Assembly (NCBI GenBank): GCA_963751615.1
Contig: CAVVVG010000006.1
Span: forward strand, 248,001 to 312,000
Length of the DNA: 64,000 nucleotides
Direction of reading: 5' to 3'
Source of the DNA: Palsa-892 sp963751615
GTDB lineage: Bacteria > Pseudomonadota > Alphaproteobacteria > Rhizobiales > Xanthobacteraceae
Below the pieces are notes generated by a model, which was given only the letters and a program-made list of their open reading frames with translations, ran no database searches and was not told the origin of the DNA. How positions within the stretch are numbered: the first letter of the stretch is position 1; every line of letters begins with the position of its first letter. Below are positions 25,870 to 34,506 of the stretch, one piece after another. The position numbers were made by a program, and so were the translations under genes.

Positions 25870-27387
25870 ATGGAAATTCTGCCCGAAGCCTCCGCTGTGG
25901 CGGCGCGCTATGCGACGGGCGAAGCACAGCTCGTGTGGACGACGCTGGTCGGTGATCTTGAAACGCCGGTTTCCGCTTTCCTGAAACTTTCACAAGGCAA
26001 GACGCACTCCTTTTTGTTCGAGTCAGTAGAAGGCGGCGCGGTGCGCGGACGATATTCGATAATCGGTTTGGATCCAGATCTGATCTGGCGCACGAACGGA
26101 ACAAGATCAGAGATCAAACGCGCCGCTCGTACGAAGGCGGGTGCATTCGAGCCTTCTGATGAAGCACCGCTTGAGGCGCTACGCAAGCTGCTCAGGGAGT
26201 CGGCGATCAAGGTGCCGGACGCTCTTCCGCCGATGGCGGCCGGCGTTTTTGGCTATCTTGGCTACGACATGGTCCGGCTCATGGAAAAATTGCCTACCGC
26301 AAATCCGGATCCGATTGACATTCCGGATGCGATCCTGATGCGACCTACCATCGTCGTCGTATTCGATGCCGTGAAGGACGCGATGACAGTCGTCACTCCC
26401 GTGCGGCCTGAAAATGGTGTTGGGTCGAAAGTCGCGTACGCCCGCGCGGTCGAACGTTTATCCGCGATCATAGACGCGCTGGAAAAGCCGCTCGCGAAAC
26501 AAGATAGCGACGTGAGTTTCGATCCGCTTAAGATCGCGACGAAGTCGAACACGACCTCAGCCGAGTACGAAAAAATGGTGCTCGCGGCCAAGGAATACAT
26601 CATGGCTGGCGATATTTTTCAGGTCGTACTGTCCCAACGCTTCGAGGCGCCCTTTCCGCTCCCGCCATTTTCGCTCTACCGCGCCCTTCGCCGGATAAAT
26701 CCCGCGCCTTACCTATACTATCTCGATTTCGGAAACTTTGCCGTCGCGGGTTCGAGCCCGGAAATCCTTGTTACCGTTCGTGATAAGAAAGTCACTGTGC
26801 GCCCGATTGCGGGCACACGGCCGCGGGGCGCTACTCCACACGAAGATGAGGCGCTGGAAAAGGATTTGCTAGCCGATCCGAAAGAGCGTGCGGAGCATCT
26901 GATGCTGCTCGACCTAGGTCGCAACGACGTAGGCCGCGTTTCCGAGATTGGTAGTGTCAAGGTAACCGATCAATTCTTTATCGAACGCTATAGTCATGTC
27001 ATGCACATCGTTTCCAACGTCGAAGGAAAACTCGACACAAAGCATGATGCACTAAGCGCTCTAATTGCCGGTTTTCCCGCTGGAACTGTTTCTGGCGCCC
27101 CGAAAGTGCGGGCCATGGAAATCATCGACGAACTGGAAAAGGAAAAACGTGGACTGTACGCCGGTTGCGTCGGTTATTTTTCGGCCGCCGGCGCGATGGA
27201 TACCTGCATCGTACTTCGCACGGCACTGATCAAGGACGGCAAAATGTACGTTCAGGCAGGCGCAGGCATCGTCGCCGATTCCGATCCAAAATCAGAACAG
27301 GCGGAATGCGTGAACAAGGCCAAGGCGCTCTTCCATGCTGCCGAGGAAGCTCGCCGCTTCGCCAGCACCGCGCGGCGCGGGCAATAA
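25870..27387 (+). CDS. trpE: Anthranilate synthase component I
   Basis: 505 residues making anthranilate from chorismate. The tryptophan feedback-binding segment HSFLFESVEGG is near residue 45. The chorismate-binding domain has AGDIFQVVLSQRFE, RPIAGTRPRG, LLDLGRNDVGRVS, RYSHVMHIVSNVEG, FPAGTVSGAPKVRAM, and the C-terminal AGAGIVADSDP with the GCVGYFSAAG segment. It is a separate polypeptide, not the TrpEG fusion found in some rhizobia. The short ppiD-trpE gap leaves no room for a leader-peptide attenuator. Confidence 0.97.
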   Translation: MEILPEASAVAARYATGEAQLVWTTLVGDLETPVSAFLKLSQGKTHSFLFESVEGGAVRGRYSIIGLDPDLIWRTNGTRSEIKRAARTKAGAFEPSDEAPLEALRKLLRESAIKVPDALPPMAAGVFGYLGYDMVRLMEKLPTANPDPIDIPDAILMRPTIVVVFDAVKDAMTVVTPVRPENGVGSKVAYARAVERLSAIIDALEKPLAKQDSDVSFDPLKIATKSNTTSAEYEKMVLAAKEYIMAGDIFQVVLSQRFEAPFPLPPFSLYRALRRINPAPYLYYLDFGNFAVAGSSPEILVTVRDKKVTVRPIAGTRPRGATPHEDEALEKDLLADPKERAEHLMLLDLGRNDVGRVSEIGSVKVTDQFFIERYSHVMHIVSNVEGKLDTKHDALSALIAGFPAGTVSGAPKVRAMEIIDELEKEKRGLYAGCVGYFSAAGAMDTCIVLRTALIKDGKMYVQAGAGIVADSDPKSEQAECVNKAKALFHAAEEARRFASTARRGQ

Positions 27388-27453
27388 ATAAAGCCACATC
27401 GCTTGACGCCAACGCGGTGAAGGGCCACCTAGGCGGCCTAAAAGGCTGACCAA

Positions 27454-28053
27454 ATGACAAAAGTCACACTCGTCGACAACTATGACAGCTTCACTTGGAA
27501 CCTCGTGCATGCTCTCGGCATGCTCGGAGCCGAGGTTGAGGTTCATCGCAACGACAAGATCACTGTCGATGCACTGGAACAAGCGCGTCCCGATGCGATT
27601 GTGCTTTCACCCGGCCCCTGCACGCCGAACGAAGCCGGGATTTCGCTCGAACTGGTCCAACGTCTCGGTGAAAAAATTCCGATTTTTGGCGTTTGTCTCG
27701 GTCATCAGGCGATTGCTGTCGCTTATGGTGGCGATGTCGTGCGCGCGCCAAAGCCAGTTCACGGCAAGCTTTCAACGATCAGGCATAAAAACGAGGGTCT
27801 CATGCGTGGCATCAACGTGCCTTTCGAATCGACGCGCTATCATTCCCTTGTAGTAAAACGCGATACCATGCCGGCCGACCTTGCGGTCACTGCCGAGACC
27901 GACGACGGTCTCGTAATGGCTATGTCGCACAAAAAACATCCTGTGCACGGTGTACAATTTCATCCTGAAAGTATTGCGTCGGAACAAGGCCAGATAATTT
28001 TGAAGAATTTTCTCGATCTTGCTGCGAAATGGAACACGGCGAACCGCAAGTGA
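27454..28053 (+). CDS. trpG: Anthranilate synthase glutaminase subunit
   Basis: 199-residue class I glutamine amidotransferase that feeds ammonia to TrpE. The oxyanion motif LSPGPCTPNEAG, the nucleophile Cys81 in FGVCLGHQAIA, and VQFHPESIAS with the catalytic His-x-Glu are all visible. It starts 66 bases after trpE; the gap has a GGCC-rich stretch but no clear terminator. trpD follows after 6 bases. Confidence 0.96.
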   Translation: MTKVTLVDNYDSFTWNLVHALGMLGAEVEVHRNDKITVDALEQARPDAIVLSPGPCTPNEAGISLELVQRLGEKIPIFGVCLGHQAIAVAYGGDVVRAPKPVHGKLSTIRHKNEGLMRGINVPFESTRYHSLVVKRDTMPADLAVTAETDDGLVMAMSHKKHPVHGVQFHPESIASEQGQIILKNFLDLAAKWNTANRK

Positions 28054-28059
28054 TATGAC

Positions 28060-29073
28060 ATGGAACGTTTACGCTCGATCATCGGAAAAACCGCAACTGG
28101 CGCTGCGCTAACGCGCGACGAAGCGGCGCACGCTTTCGACAAGATGATGTCGGGCGAAGCGACTCCCGCCCAGATGGGCGGCCTCCTGATGGCGTTGCGC
28201 GTTCGCGGCGAAACGGTCGATGAAATTACCGGCGCCGTTGCGACCATGCGCGCCAAGATGCTCACGGTCGATGCTCCCATCGGTGCGATCGATGTCGTCG
28301 GCACCGGTGGCGATGCGGCGGGATCCTTCAACATTTCCACCTGTGCGGCCTTCATTGTTGCGGGTGCCGGCGTGCCCGTCGCCAAGCACGGCAATCGCGC
28401 CCTCTCTTCGCAGTCTGGCGCTGCTGATGTGCTCTCCGCTCTAGGTATCAGGATCGATCTCGAACCTGTCGCGATTTCTCGCTGCATCAAGGAAGCTGGG
28501 ATCGGGTTCATGTTCGCGCCGATGCATCACCCCGCGATGAAGCATGTTGGGCCGACCCGCATCGAACTCGGCACGCGTACGATTTTCAATCTGCTCGGAC
28601 CGCTGTCCAATCCTGCCAATGTGAAACGACAAATGGTCGGTGTGTTCGCGCGATCTTGGGTCGAACCGCTGGCGAAAGTCCTGGCGGCGCTTGGGTCCGA
28701 ACGTGCCTGGGTCGTGCACGGATCCGATGGCCTCGACGAGATCACGACCACCGGACCTACCTTCGTTGCAGAACTGGACGGCGGAAAGATCAGAACATTC
28801 ACAATTTCTCCCGAGGAGGTTGGATTGAAAAAAGCAGCACCGGCCGAATTGAAGGGTGGCGAAGCCGCTCACAATGCAGCTGCACTAATTGCCGTTCTGC
28901 AAGGAAAAAAGGGCCCTTATCGCGATGTGGCCATTTTCAACGCCGCCGCAGCATTGGTTGTTGCGGGCAAGTCCGACAAGATTGCCGATGCCATGAAACT
29001 AGCCGAGAAATCGATCGAAAGCGGAGGGGCTAAAACGCGGCTCGAAAAACTGATTGCGGTATCGAACGCTTGA
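28060..29073 (+). CDS. trpD: Anthranilate phosphoribosyltransferase
   Basis: 337 residues attaching phosphoribosyl pyrophosphate to anthranilate. It has DEAAHAFDKMMSGEATPAQ, the PRPP-binding VVGTGGDAAGSFNIST, KHGNRALSSQSGAADVL, FMFAPMHHPAMKHVGPTR and NLLGPLSNPA. It lies in the trpG-trpD-trpC run with gaps of 3-6 bases. Confidence 0.97.
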   Translation: MERLRSIIGKTATGAALTRDEAAHAFDKMMSGEATPAQMGGLLMALRVRGETVDEITGAVATMRAKMLTVDAPIGAIDVVGTGGDAAGSFNISTCAAFIVAGAGVPVAKHGNRALSSQSGAADVLSALGIRIDLEPVAISRCIKEAGIGFMFAPMHHPAMKHVGPTRIELGTRTIFNLLGPLSNPANVKRQMVGVFARSWVEPLAKVLAALGSERAWVVHGSDGLDEITTTGPTFVAELDGGKIRTFTISPEEVGLKKAAPAELKGGEAAHNAAALIAVLQGKKGPYRDVAIFNAAAALVVAGKSDKIADAMKLAEKSIESGGAKTRLEKLIAVSNA

Positions 29074-29076
29074 CCC

Positions 29077-29892
29077 ATGCACGACATTCTCAAAAAAATC
29101 GAAGCTTATAAGCGCGAGGAGATCGCCAGGGCAAAAAAAGCACGGCCCCGCTCGAAGATCGACGCGGAGGCCGAATCTGCTTCTCCGCCACGCGGCTTTC
29201 TAGCGGCACTCGAAGCAAAAATTGGGCGCGGTGATTATGCATTGATTGCCGAAATCAAGAAAGCCAGTCCATCTCGTGGACTCATCCGCGCCGATTTCGA
29301 CCCGCCGTCGCTCGCACGCCAATACGCCGCGGGTGGCGCGACTTGCCTCTCGGTGTTGACCGATACGCCCTCGTTTCAGGGTGCCAACGAGCATTTGGTC
29401 GCTGCGCGCTCGGCAACCCCATTGCCAGTGATCCGCAAGGATTTTCTCTATGACGCGTATCAGGTAGCGGAAAGCCGCGCGCTCAGTTCCGATTGCATTC
29501 TGATCATTATGGCATCCGTCGACGATAAAACTGCACGCGAACTTTATTCGGCAGCCGTCCACTGGAATATGGATGCGCTGATCGAAGTACACGATGAGAA
29601 AGAACTTGAACGTGCACTCAAGCTCGGGGCGAAATTAATAGGCATCAACAATCGCGATCTGCGCACTTTCAAAACTACACTTACGACAACGGAACGTCTT
29701 GCGCCCCGCGTTCCCAAAACTCACGTAGTAGTCGCTGAAAGTGGAATTTTTACATCTAGCGATTTGACGCGCCTAGCCGATGTCGGTGTTAAAGCCTTTC
29801 TGATCGGTGAAAGCCTAATGCGGCAACCCGACGTTACGCTTGCGACGCGCGCCCTACTCGCCCGCGATAAACCGAAGGCGAAAAGTGCCTAA
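29077..29892 (+). CDS. trpC: Indole-3-glycerol phosphate synthase
   Basis: 271-residue TIM-barrel enzyme, monofunctional (no TrpF domain). Key segments: ALIAEIKKASPSRGLIR with the catalytic Lys, CLSVLTDTPSFQG, VIRKDFLYDAYQV, EVHDEKELERAL, IGINNRDLRTF and AESGIFTSSDL. trpA, trpB and trpF are not in this window. It ends 10 bases before moaC, so tryptophan and molybdenum cofactor genes share a transcript. Confidence 0.97.
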   Translation: MHDILKKIEAYKREEIARAKKARPRSKIDAEAESASPPRGFLAALEAKIGRGDYALIAEIKKASPSRGLIRADFDPPSLARQYAAGGATCLSVLTDTPSFQGANEHLVAARSATPLPVIRKDFLYDAYQVAESRALSSDCILIIMASVDDKTARELYSAAVHWNMDALIEVHDEKELERALKLGAKLIGINNRDLRTFKTTLTTTERLAPRVPKTHVVVAESGIFTSSDLTRLADVGVKAFLIGESLMRQPDVTLATRALLARDKPKAKSA

Positions 29893-29902
29893 GAGAATTC
29901 CT

Positions 29903-30388
29903 ATGGTCGAAAAAACGCTCACCCATCTCGGCAACAACGGCGAAGCCCACATGGTGGATATTTCTGCCAAGCCCGTAACCGTGCGCGTCGCAGTCGCCGA
30001 AGGTTCGGTCGTTATGCAAATAGAGACACTCAATCTCATATTGTCAGGAGACGCGAAGAAAGGTGACGTCCTAAGCACTGCACGCATTGCCGGCATTCAG
30101 GCAGCGAAGCGTACGCACGAGTTGATCCCACTTTGTCACCCGCTGCCCGTTACCAAGATTGAAATTGGAATCGAGCCCGATCGGAAATTGCCGGGTTTCA
30201 AGATTCGCGCCACCGTCAAGGTCACGGGCCAGACCGGCGTCGAGATGGAAGCCCTGACCGCTGTGAGCGTAGCCTGTTTGACAATATATGACATGGTGAA
30301 GGCAGTCGAACGCGGCATTCGGATCGAAAACATTCGGCTGCTGGAAAAATCCGGAGGCGCCTCCGGCTCATGGCGCGCGGAGGCCTGA
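29903..30388 (+). CDS. moaC: Cyclic pyranopterin monophosphate synthase MoaC
   Basis: 161 residues, molybdenum cofactor pathway. It shows AHMVDISAKPVTVRVA, KKGDVLSTARIAGIQAAKRT, the active-site LIPLCHPLPVT, VKVTGQTGVEMEALTAVSVA and the catalytic Lys region IYDMVKAVERG. ATG 29903 gives the conserved MVEKTLTHLG start, with AAGAG about 7 bases upstream. An earlier in-frame start would overlap trpC. The trpC-moaC-moeA-lexA order is conserved in Hyphomicrobiales. Confidence 0.96.
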   Translation: MVEKTLTHLGNNGEAHMVDISAKPVTVRVAVAEGSVVMQIETLNLILSGDAKKGDVLSTARIAGIQAAKRTHELIPLCHPLPVTKIEIGIEPDRKLPGFKIRATVKVTGQTGVEMEALTAVSVACLTIYDMVKAVERGIRIENIRLLEKSGGASGSWRAEA

Positions 30389-30389
30389 A

Positions 30390-31598
30390 GTGTCGCTCAT
30401 CTCCGTCGGGGAGGCGCTTGCCCGCACGCTTGACGGTGTCGCGGTGCTGCCCTCCGAAGAAATCCCAATCGCTGAAGCATACGGTCGAATACTGGCGGTG
30501 ACACTTGCGTCGCGGCGCACACAACCACCCGCCGATCTTTCCTCGATGGACGGCTATGCTGTTTTCGCAGGCGACACTCAAGAAACCCCTGTACCTCTAC
30601 GCCTTGTCGGCGAGTCCGCCGCAGGCCGGCCGTTCACGGGCACCATGAAAGCGGGCGAGACCGTTCGGATTTTCACTGGCGCCATCGTGCCGCCGTTGGC
30701 AGATCAGGTTGTGCCACAGGAAAATGTCTCACGCGATGGCGAGCGGATCACCATCAAGTCCTTGCCAAAAGGAAAGTTTATACGCCGCCAGGGCTTCGAT
30801 TTTAGGGCGGGACAAGTGATGCTGGAGGCTGGCCGCCGCCTGAATGCGCGCGATATCGGTCTTGCGGCGGCGATGGATCATCCGAAAATTGCCGTCACGC
30901 GCCGTCCGCGAGTTGCGATCATCGCGACCGGCGATGAACTAGTAGCACCGGGTGCCGGCGATGCACCAGATCGGATCGTTGCTTCCAACCCGCTCACGCT
31001 TTCGGCGCTCGTCCAGCAGGAGGGCGGAAAACCAATCGATCTTGGTATCGTACCTGATAGGATCGACGCCATCGCCGAAGCTCTTCGCCAGGCGCGCGCG
31101 CAAGACGTCGATGTGGTGGTGACGCTCGGCGGCGCGTCCGTCGGCGATCACGATCTCGTTGCGCCGGCGCTCGCCCAGGAAGGCATCGCGCTTTCGTTCC
31201 ATCGGATTGCTATGCGGCCGGGACGTCCGCTGCTGCTCGGTGTAGCGGAGCCATTGCGCGTGCTCGGTCTGCCCGGCAACCCAGTTTCTTCTTTTGTTTG
31301 TTCGTTTCTGTTTTTGATGCCTCTGCTACGAAAACTGCAAGGCCGCTCTGATCTGGTTCCTGAAACGGAATCGGCCGTCCTTGGACGCGCGGTCGACGAC
31401 AACGATCATCGGCAGGACTTTCTGCGCGCAAAACTCATGCACGGCCCAGACGGCCGCCTTACTGCTACACCCTTTAAATTGCAGGACAGCTCGATGCTGA
31501 CTGTCTTGCATGCGGCTGATGGGCTGATCATCCGATTGCCCTATGCGCCTGCCGCCCGGGAGGGCAGTCCTTGCGAAGTCCTGCGTTTCTCTGACTAG
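30390..31598 (+). CDS. moeA: Molybdopterin molybdenumtransferase MoeA
   Basis: 402 residues inserting molybdate into adenylylated molybdopterin. N-terminal PPADLSSMDGYAVFA, VRIFTGAIVPPLADQVV, the MoCF-domain VAIIATGDELVAPG, VVTLGGASVGDHDLV, and the C-terminal VLGLPGNPVSSFV are present. The start is GTG at 30390, one base after the moaC stop, with GGAGG about 8 bases upstream inside moaC. Confidence 0.95.
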   Translation: MSLISVGEALARTLDGVAVLPSEEIPIAEAYGRILAVTLASRRTQPPADLSSMDGYAVFAGDTQETPVPLRLVGESAAGRPFTGTMKAGETVRIFTGAIVPPLADQVVPQENVSRDGERITIKSLPKGKFIRRQGFDFRAGQVMLEAGRRLNARDIGLAAAMDHPKIAVTRRPRVAIIATGDELVAPGAGDAPDRIVASNPLTLSALVQQEGGKPIDLGIVPDRIDAIAEALRQARAQDVDVVVTLGGASVGDHDLVAPALAQEGIALSFHRIAMRPGRPLLLGVAEPLRVLGLPGNPVSSFVCSFLFLMPLLRKLQGRSDLVPETESAVLGRAVDDNDHRQDFLRAKLMHGPDGRLTATPFKLQDSSMLTVLHAADGLIIRLPYAPAAREGSPCEVLRFSD

Positions 31599-31658
31599 GA
31601 TGAAAAACCTCGAGATTTAACTCCTCGGTCACCAGAATCACTTAACCGCTAATAGTTG

Positions 31659-31687
31659 TTGCGGAACACAACTAGAACAGCTACTAA
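31659..31687 (+). promoter_or_regulatory. lexA promoter with SOS box
   Basis: TTGCGG (31659-31664), a 17-base spacer and TACTAA (31682-31687) form a plausible sigma-70 promoter 45 bases upstream of lexA. The alphaproteobacterial LexA site lies between them at 31664-31678 as GAAC-ACAACTA-GAAC, the reverse complement of the GTTC-N7-GTTC consensus. A weaker second copy, GTTC-ATGGTTT-GTTT at 31689-31703 with one mismatch, follows at the start of the transcript. This indicates LexA autorepression. Confidence 0.8.
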
Positions 31688-31732
31688 TGTTCATGGTTTG
31701 TTTCGACCGATTCCTGGATAGCGAGCCCCGCG

Positions 31733-32428
31733 ATGCTTACCCGCAAACAGTTTGAACTCCTGAAATTCATTCACGAGCGCGTTAAGGAATCGGGCGTGCC
31801 GCCTTCCTTCGAAGAGATGAAAGAAGCACTGGACCTGCGGTCGAAATCCGGCATTCATCGGCTGATTACCGCACTTGAAGAGCGGGGCTTCATTCGCCGT
31901 CTTCCGAATCGTGCCCGTGCGCTTGAAGTGGTGCGCTTGCCCGACACGGTCGCGCCGAATTTCGGCATAAAAAAAGGTTTCTCACCGAACGTCATCGAAG
32001 GAAGTCTGGGGCGCGTGCGCACGGCGTCGGAGGACGAAGGCGGACGGCCCGTCGCCGTTCCCGTCATGGGCCGCATCGCCGCCGGCACGCCAATCGCGGC
32101 AATTCAAAATCGAAGCCACACAATTCATGTGCCGCCGGAAATTCTTTCTTCGGGCGATCATTTTGCGCTCGAAGTGCGCGGCGACTCCATGATTGAAGCG
32201 GGCATTTTGGAGGGCGACCTTGCGCTGATCCGCAAGAGCAACACCGCCGACACTGGCGACATCGTTGTTGCACTTGTTGACGAAGAGGAAGCGACACTCA
32301 AGCGCTTACGGAAAAAAGGCGCCTCAATTGCCTTAGAAGCAGCAAACCCTGCTTATGAGACCCGCATCTTTGGCCCCGACCGCGTTCGTATTCAAGGAAA
32401 GCTCGTCGGACTTTTCCGCCGCTACTGA
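31733..32428 (+). CDS. lexA: SOS repressor LexA
   Basis: 231 residues. The N-terminal winged helix (LTRKQFELLKFIHERVKES, SFEEMKEALDLRSKSGIHRLI) recognises the GTTC-type box. The self-cleavage site is Ala117-Gly118, and the catalytic dyad is Ser152 (GDSMIEAGI) and Lys190 (ATLKRL). RecA filaments trigger cleavage and so induce DNA-repair genes. It is controlled by its own SOS-box promoter. In related genomes a comEC competence gene usually stands between lexA and gltX; here there are only 234 bases without it. Confidence 0.97.
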   Translation: MLTRKQFELLKFIHERVKESGVPPSFEEMKEALDLRSKSGIHRLITALEERGFIRRLPNRARALEVVRLPDTVAPNFGIKKGFSPNVIEGSLGRVRTASEDEGGRPVAVPVMGRIAAGTPIAAIQNRSHTIHVPPEILSSGDHFALEVRGDSMIEAGILEGDLALIRKSNTADTGDIVVALVDEEEATLKRLRKKGASIALEAANPAYETRIFGPDRVRIQGKLVGLFRRY

Positions 32429-32662
32429 ACGTTCTTGCTAGCGCCTTCCTCGTCGGGCGCATCCGCCATCGGAACATCGGTTAGCGCAGACAAACTATAA
32501 TAGCACCGTTGTGCATCCACCTTTTCAGCAGCATTGCCACATTGCGGCAGCCATGCATCGCACTATGCGCAATCGTTTGTTTACATTCGCCATGAATGGG
32601 CCCCGCCCTACTCGCCGCGACATCCCTGTGCTACATGGGCCGCCAATTCGCGCCACGTACAA

Positions 32663-34102
32663 ATGATTGACCCAACGACGCCCATCGTCACGCGCTTCGC
32701 CCCTTCGCCAACTGGATTCCTTCATATCGGTGGCGCGCGCACGGCGTTTTTCAACTGGCTCTATGCGCGGGGCCGAAGCGGCAAGATGCTGCTGAGGATC
32801 GAGGATACTGACCGTCAGCGCTCTACCAAGGAAGCGATCGATGCAATTTTCGATGGCCTGAAATGGCTCGGACTCGATTGGGATGGCGAACCAGTGTTTC
32901 AGTTTGAGCGTGCTGGCCGTCATCGCGAGATTGCTGAAGCTCTTCTTACCGTCGGGCGCGCCTATCGCTGCTACACTTCGGCCGAGGAATTGCAGCAGAT
33001 GCGCGAAGAAGCCCGCAAGGCAGGAAAACCTCCGCGTTACGACGGCCGCTGGCGTGACCGTGATCCCTCGGAGGCGCCGCCGGGTATCGAGCCAGTGATC
33101 CGACTGAAAGCCCCAACAGAAGGCGAAACGGTGATCGACGACCTTGTGCAGGGCCGCGTCACTTGGCAGAACAAAGACCTCGACGACCTCGTGCTGCTAC
33201 GCTCCGACGGTACGCCGACCTACATGCTCAGCGTCGTGGTGGACGATCACGACATGGCGGTTACGCACATAATTCGCGGCGACGATCATTTAACCAATGG
33301 CGCGCGGCAGGCACAGATCTACGAAGCCCTCGGTTGGGCGATTCCAAAAATGGCGCATATTCCACTGATTCACGGGCCGGATGGCGCAAAGCTTTCCAAG
33401 CGGCATGGCGCGCTCGGCGTCGAAGCATATCGAACCATGGGTTATTTGCCAGCCGCGATGCGCAATTATCTCGTACGCCTGGGCTGGAGCCATGGCGACC
33501 AGGAACTGTTCACGACGGAGGAGTTGATTTCGCTATTTGATTTGAACCGCGTCGGGCGATCAGCCGCACGATTCGATTTTGTCAAACTTGAAAATCTCAA
33601 TGGCCAGTATATCCGGCAGGCCTCCGATGAAGAATTGATCGACGCGCTCGAAAAATTCATTCCCGAATTATCCGATGCCGCGACAGTCGCACCACAATTC
33701 CGGGCAATGCGCGAGCGTATTTGTGTCATTATGCCAGGTCTCAAAGAGCGCGCAAAGACACTTGTGGAATTGATGGAAAGTATACGCTTTCTTCTCGATC
33801 AACGGCCTTTAAAGGTCGACGATAAAGCCAAAGCGGTTCTGACGACCGAGGCGCGCGCAGTTCTTAAACGCGCGATGGAAGATCTCGAAAAAGCCGAATG
33901 GAAGGCCAATACACTCGATGCTACCGTTCGAGCTCTCGCCGAACGTGAGAAAGTGAAGCTCGCTGCTGTAGCGCAACCGCTTCGCGCAGCCCTGACGGGC
34001 AAAACGACCTCAACCGGTATTTTTGATGTGCTGATGGCGCTCGGCAAGGAGGAAAGCCTTGCCCGCCTTGCCGACCAGATTGGGCACGCTACCGTAGCTT
34101 AG
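32663..34102 (+). CDS. gltX: Glutamyl-tRNA synthetase
   Basis: 479-residue class I aminoacyl-tRNA synthetase. It has the HIGH-type motif in RFAPSPTGFLHIGGART, RIEDTDRQRS, GDDHLTNGARQ, the KMSKS-type loop AKLSKRHGALGV, and a helical C-terminal anticodon-binding half. ATG 32663 gives the conserved MIDPTTPIVTRFAPSP start; an in-frame ATG at 32534 is not supported by family length. The 234 bases upstream contain TATAAT at 32496-32501 without a good -35. Confidence 0.95.
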   Translation: MIDPTTPIVTRFAPSPTGFLHIGGARTAFFNWLYARGRSGKMLLRIEDTDRQRSTKEAIDAIFDGLKWLGLDWDGEPVFQFERAGRHREIAEALLTVGRAYRCYTSAEELQQMREEARKAGKPPRYDGRWRDRDPSEAPPGIEPVIRLKAPTEGETVIDDLVQGRVTWQNKDLDDLVLLRSDGTPTYMLSVVVDDHDMAVTHIIRGDDHLTNGARQAQIYEALGWAIPKMAHIPLIHGPDGAKLSKRHGALGVEAYRTMGYLPAAMRNYLVRLGWSHGDQELFTTEELISLFDLNRVGRSAARFDFVKLENLNGQYIRQASDEELIDALEKFIPELSDAATVAPQFRAMRERICVIMPGLKERAKTLVELMESIRFLLDQRPLKVDDKAKAVLTTEARAVLKRAMEDLEKAEWKANTLDATVRALAEREKVKLAAVAQPLRAALTGKTTSTGIFDVLMALGKEESLARLADQIGHATVA

Positions 34103-34506
34103 AGCCGCTTCTTGATATTGGGCTGGTTTTTAAATTGCAGAATTTTCCTCTTACTCTTGCCGCGTGAAAGTTGCTGACAGAAAATCTGATGCATAGAGGG
34201 TCTGATCAATCCAGGCGCCTCCGAATTCCTCTCGCCCTTCCTTCCCCGCCCGCCACTTCAATCCTGCACTGTCAGGCACCTAAACCAGCCAGAATACCTT
34301 GGCCACGTAACCCTTGACGGCGCGGGTATGTGCTTTGATTTACCGCAAGGCGCAAGTGAATTGCAAAAGTCAGGCTTGCTAGAATCCGAGAAACGGCGTT
34401 AGTGGCAAATAGCAATGGAAGGCTGAAACCGAAGCGATCAAAATGAAGAAAAGTGGCGAGTAACGGGCGTAACTTTAATTTTAGCCCTCTGCGATGGAGT
34501 GTGAGC
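34103..34506 (+). promoter_or_regulatory. 404-base gltX-gltA gap with possible gltA promoter
   Basis: No gene is supported here on either strand. The plus strand carries TTGACG at 34314-34319, followed after 17 bases by GATTTA at 34337-34342, a plausible but weak promoter for gltA about 160 bases upstream of its start. A pyrimidine-rich stretch around 34228-34262 has no recognised role. Confidence 0.35.

Noticed and set aside
27388..27453. GGCC-rich stretch between trpE and trpG, considered as an attenuator or terminator
   Set aside because: No stable hairpin with a following T-run and no leader peptide with tryptophan codons.
34103..34140. AGCC...GGCT followed by TTTTT after gltX, considered as a terminator
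   Set aside because: The stem is only 4 bp with a long loop, too weak to call.
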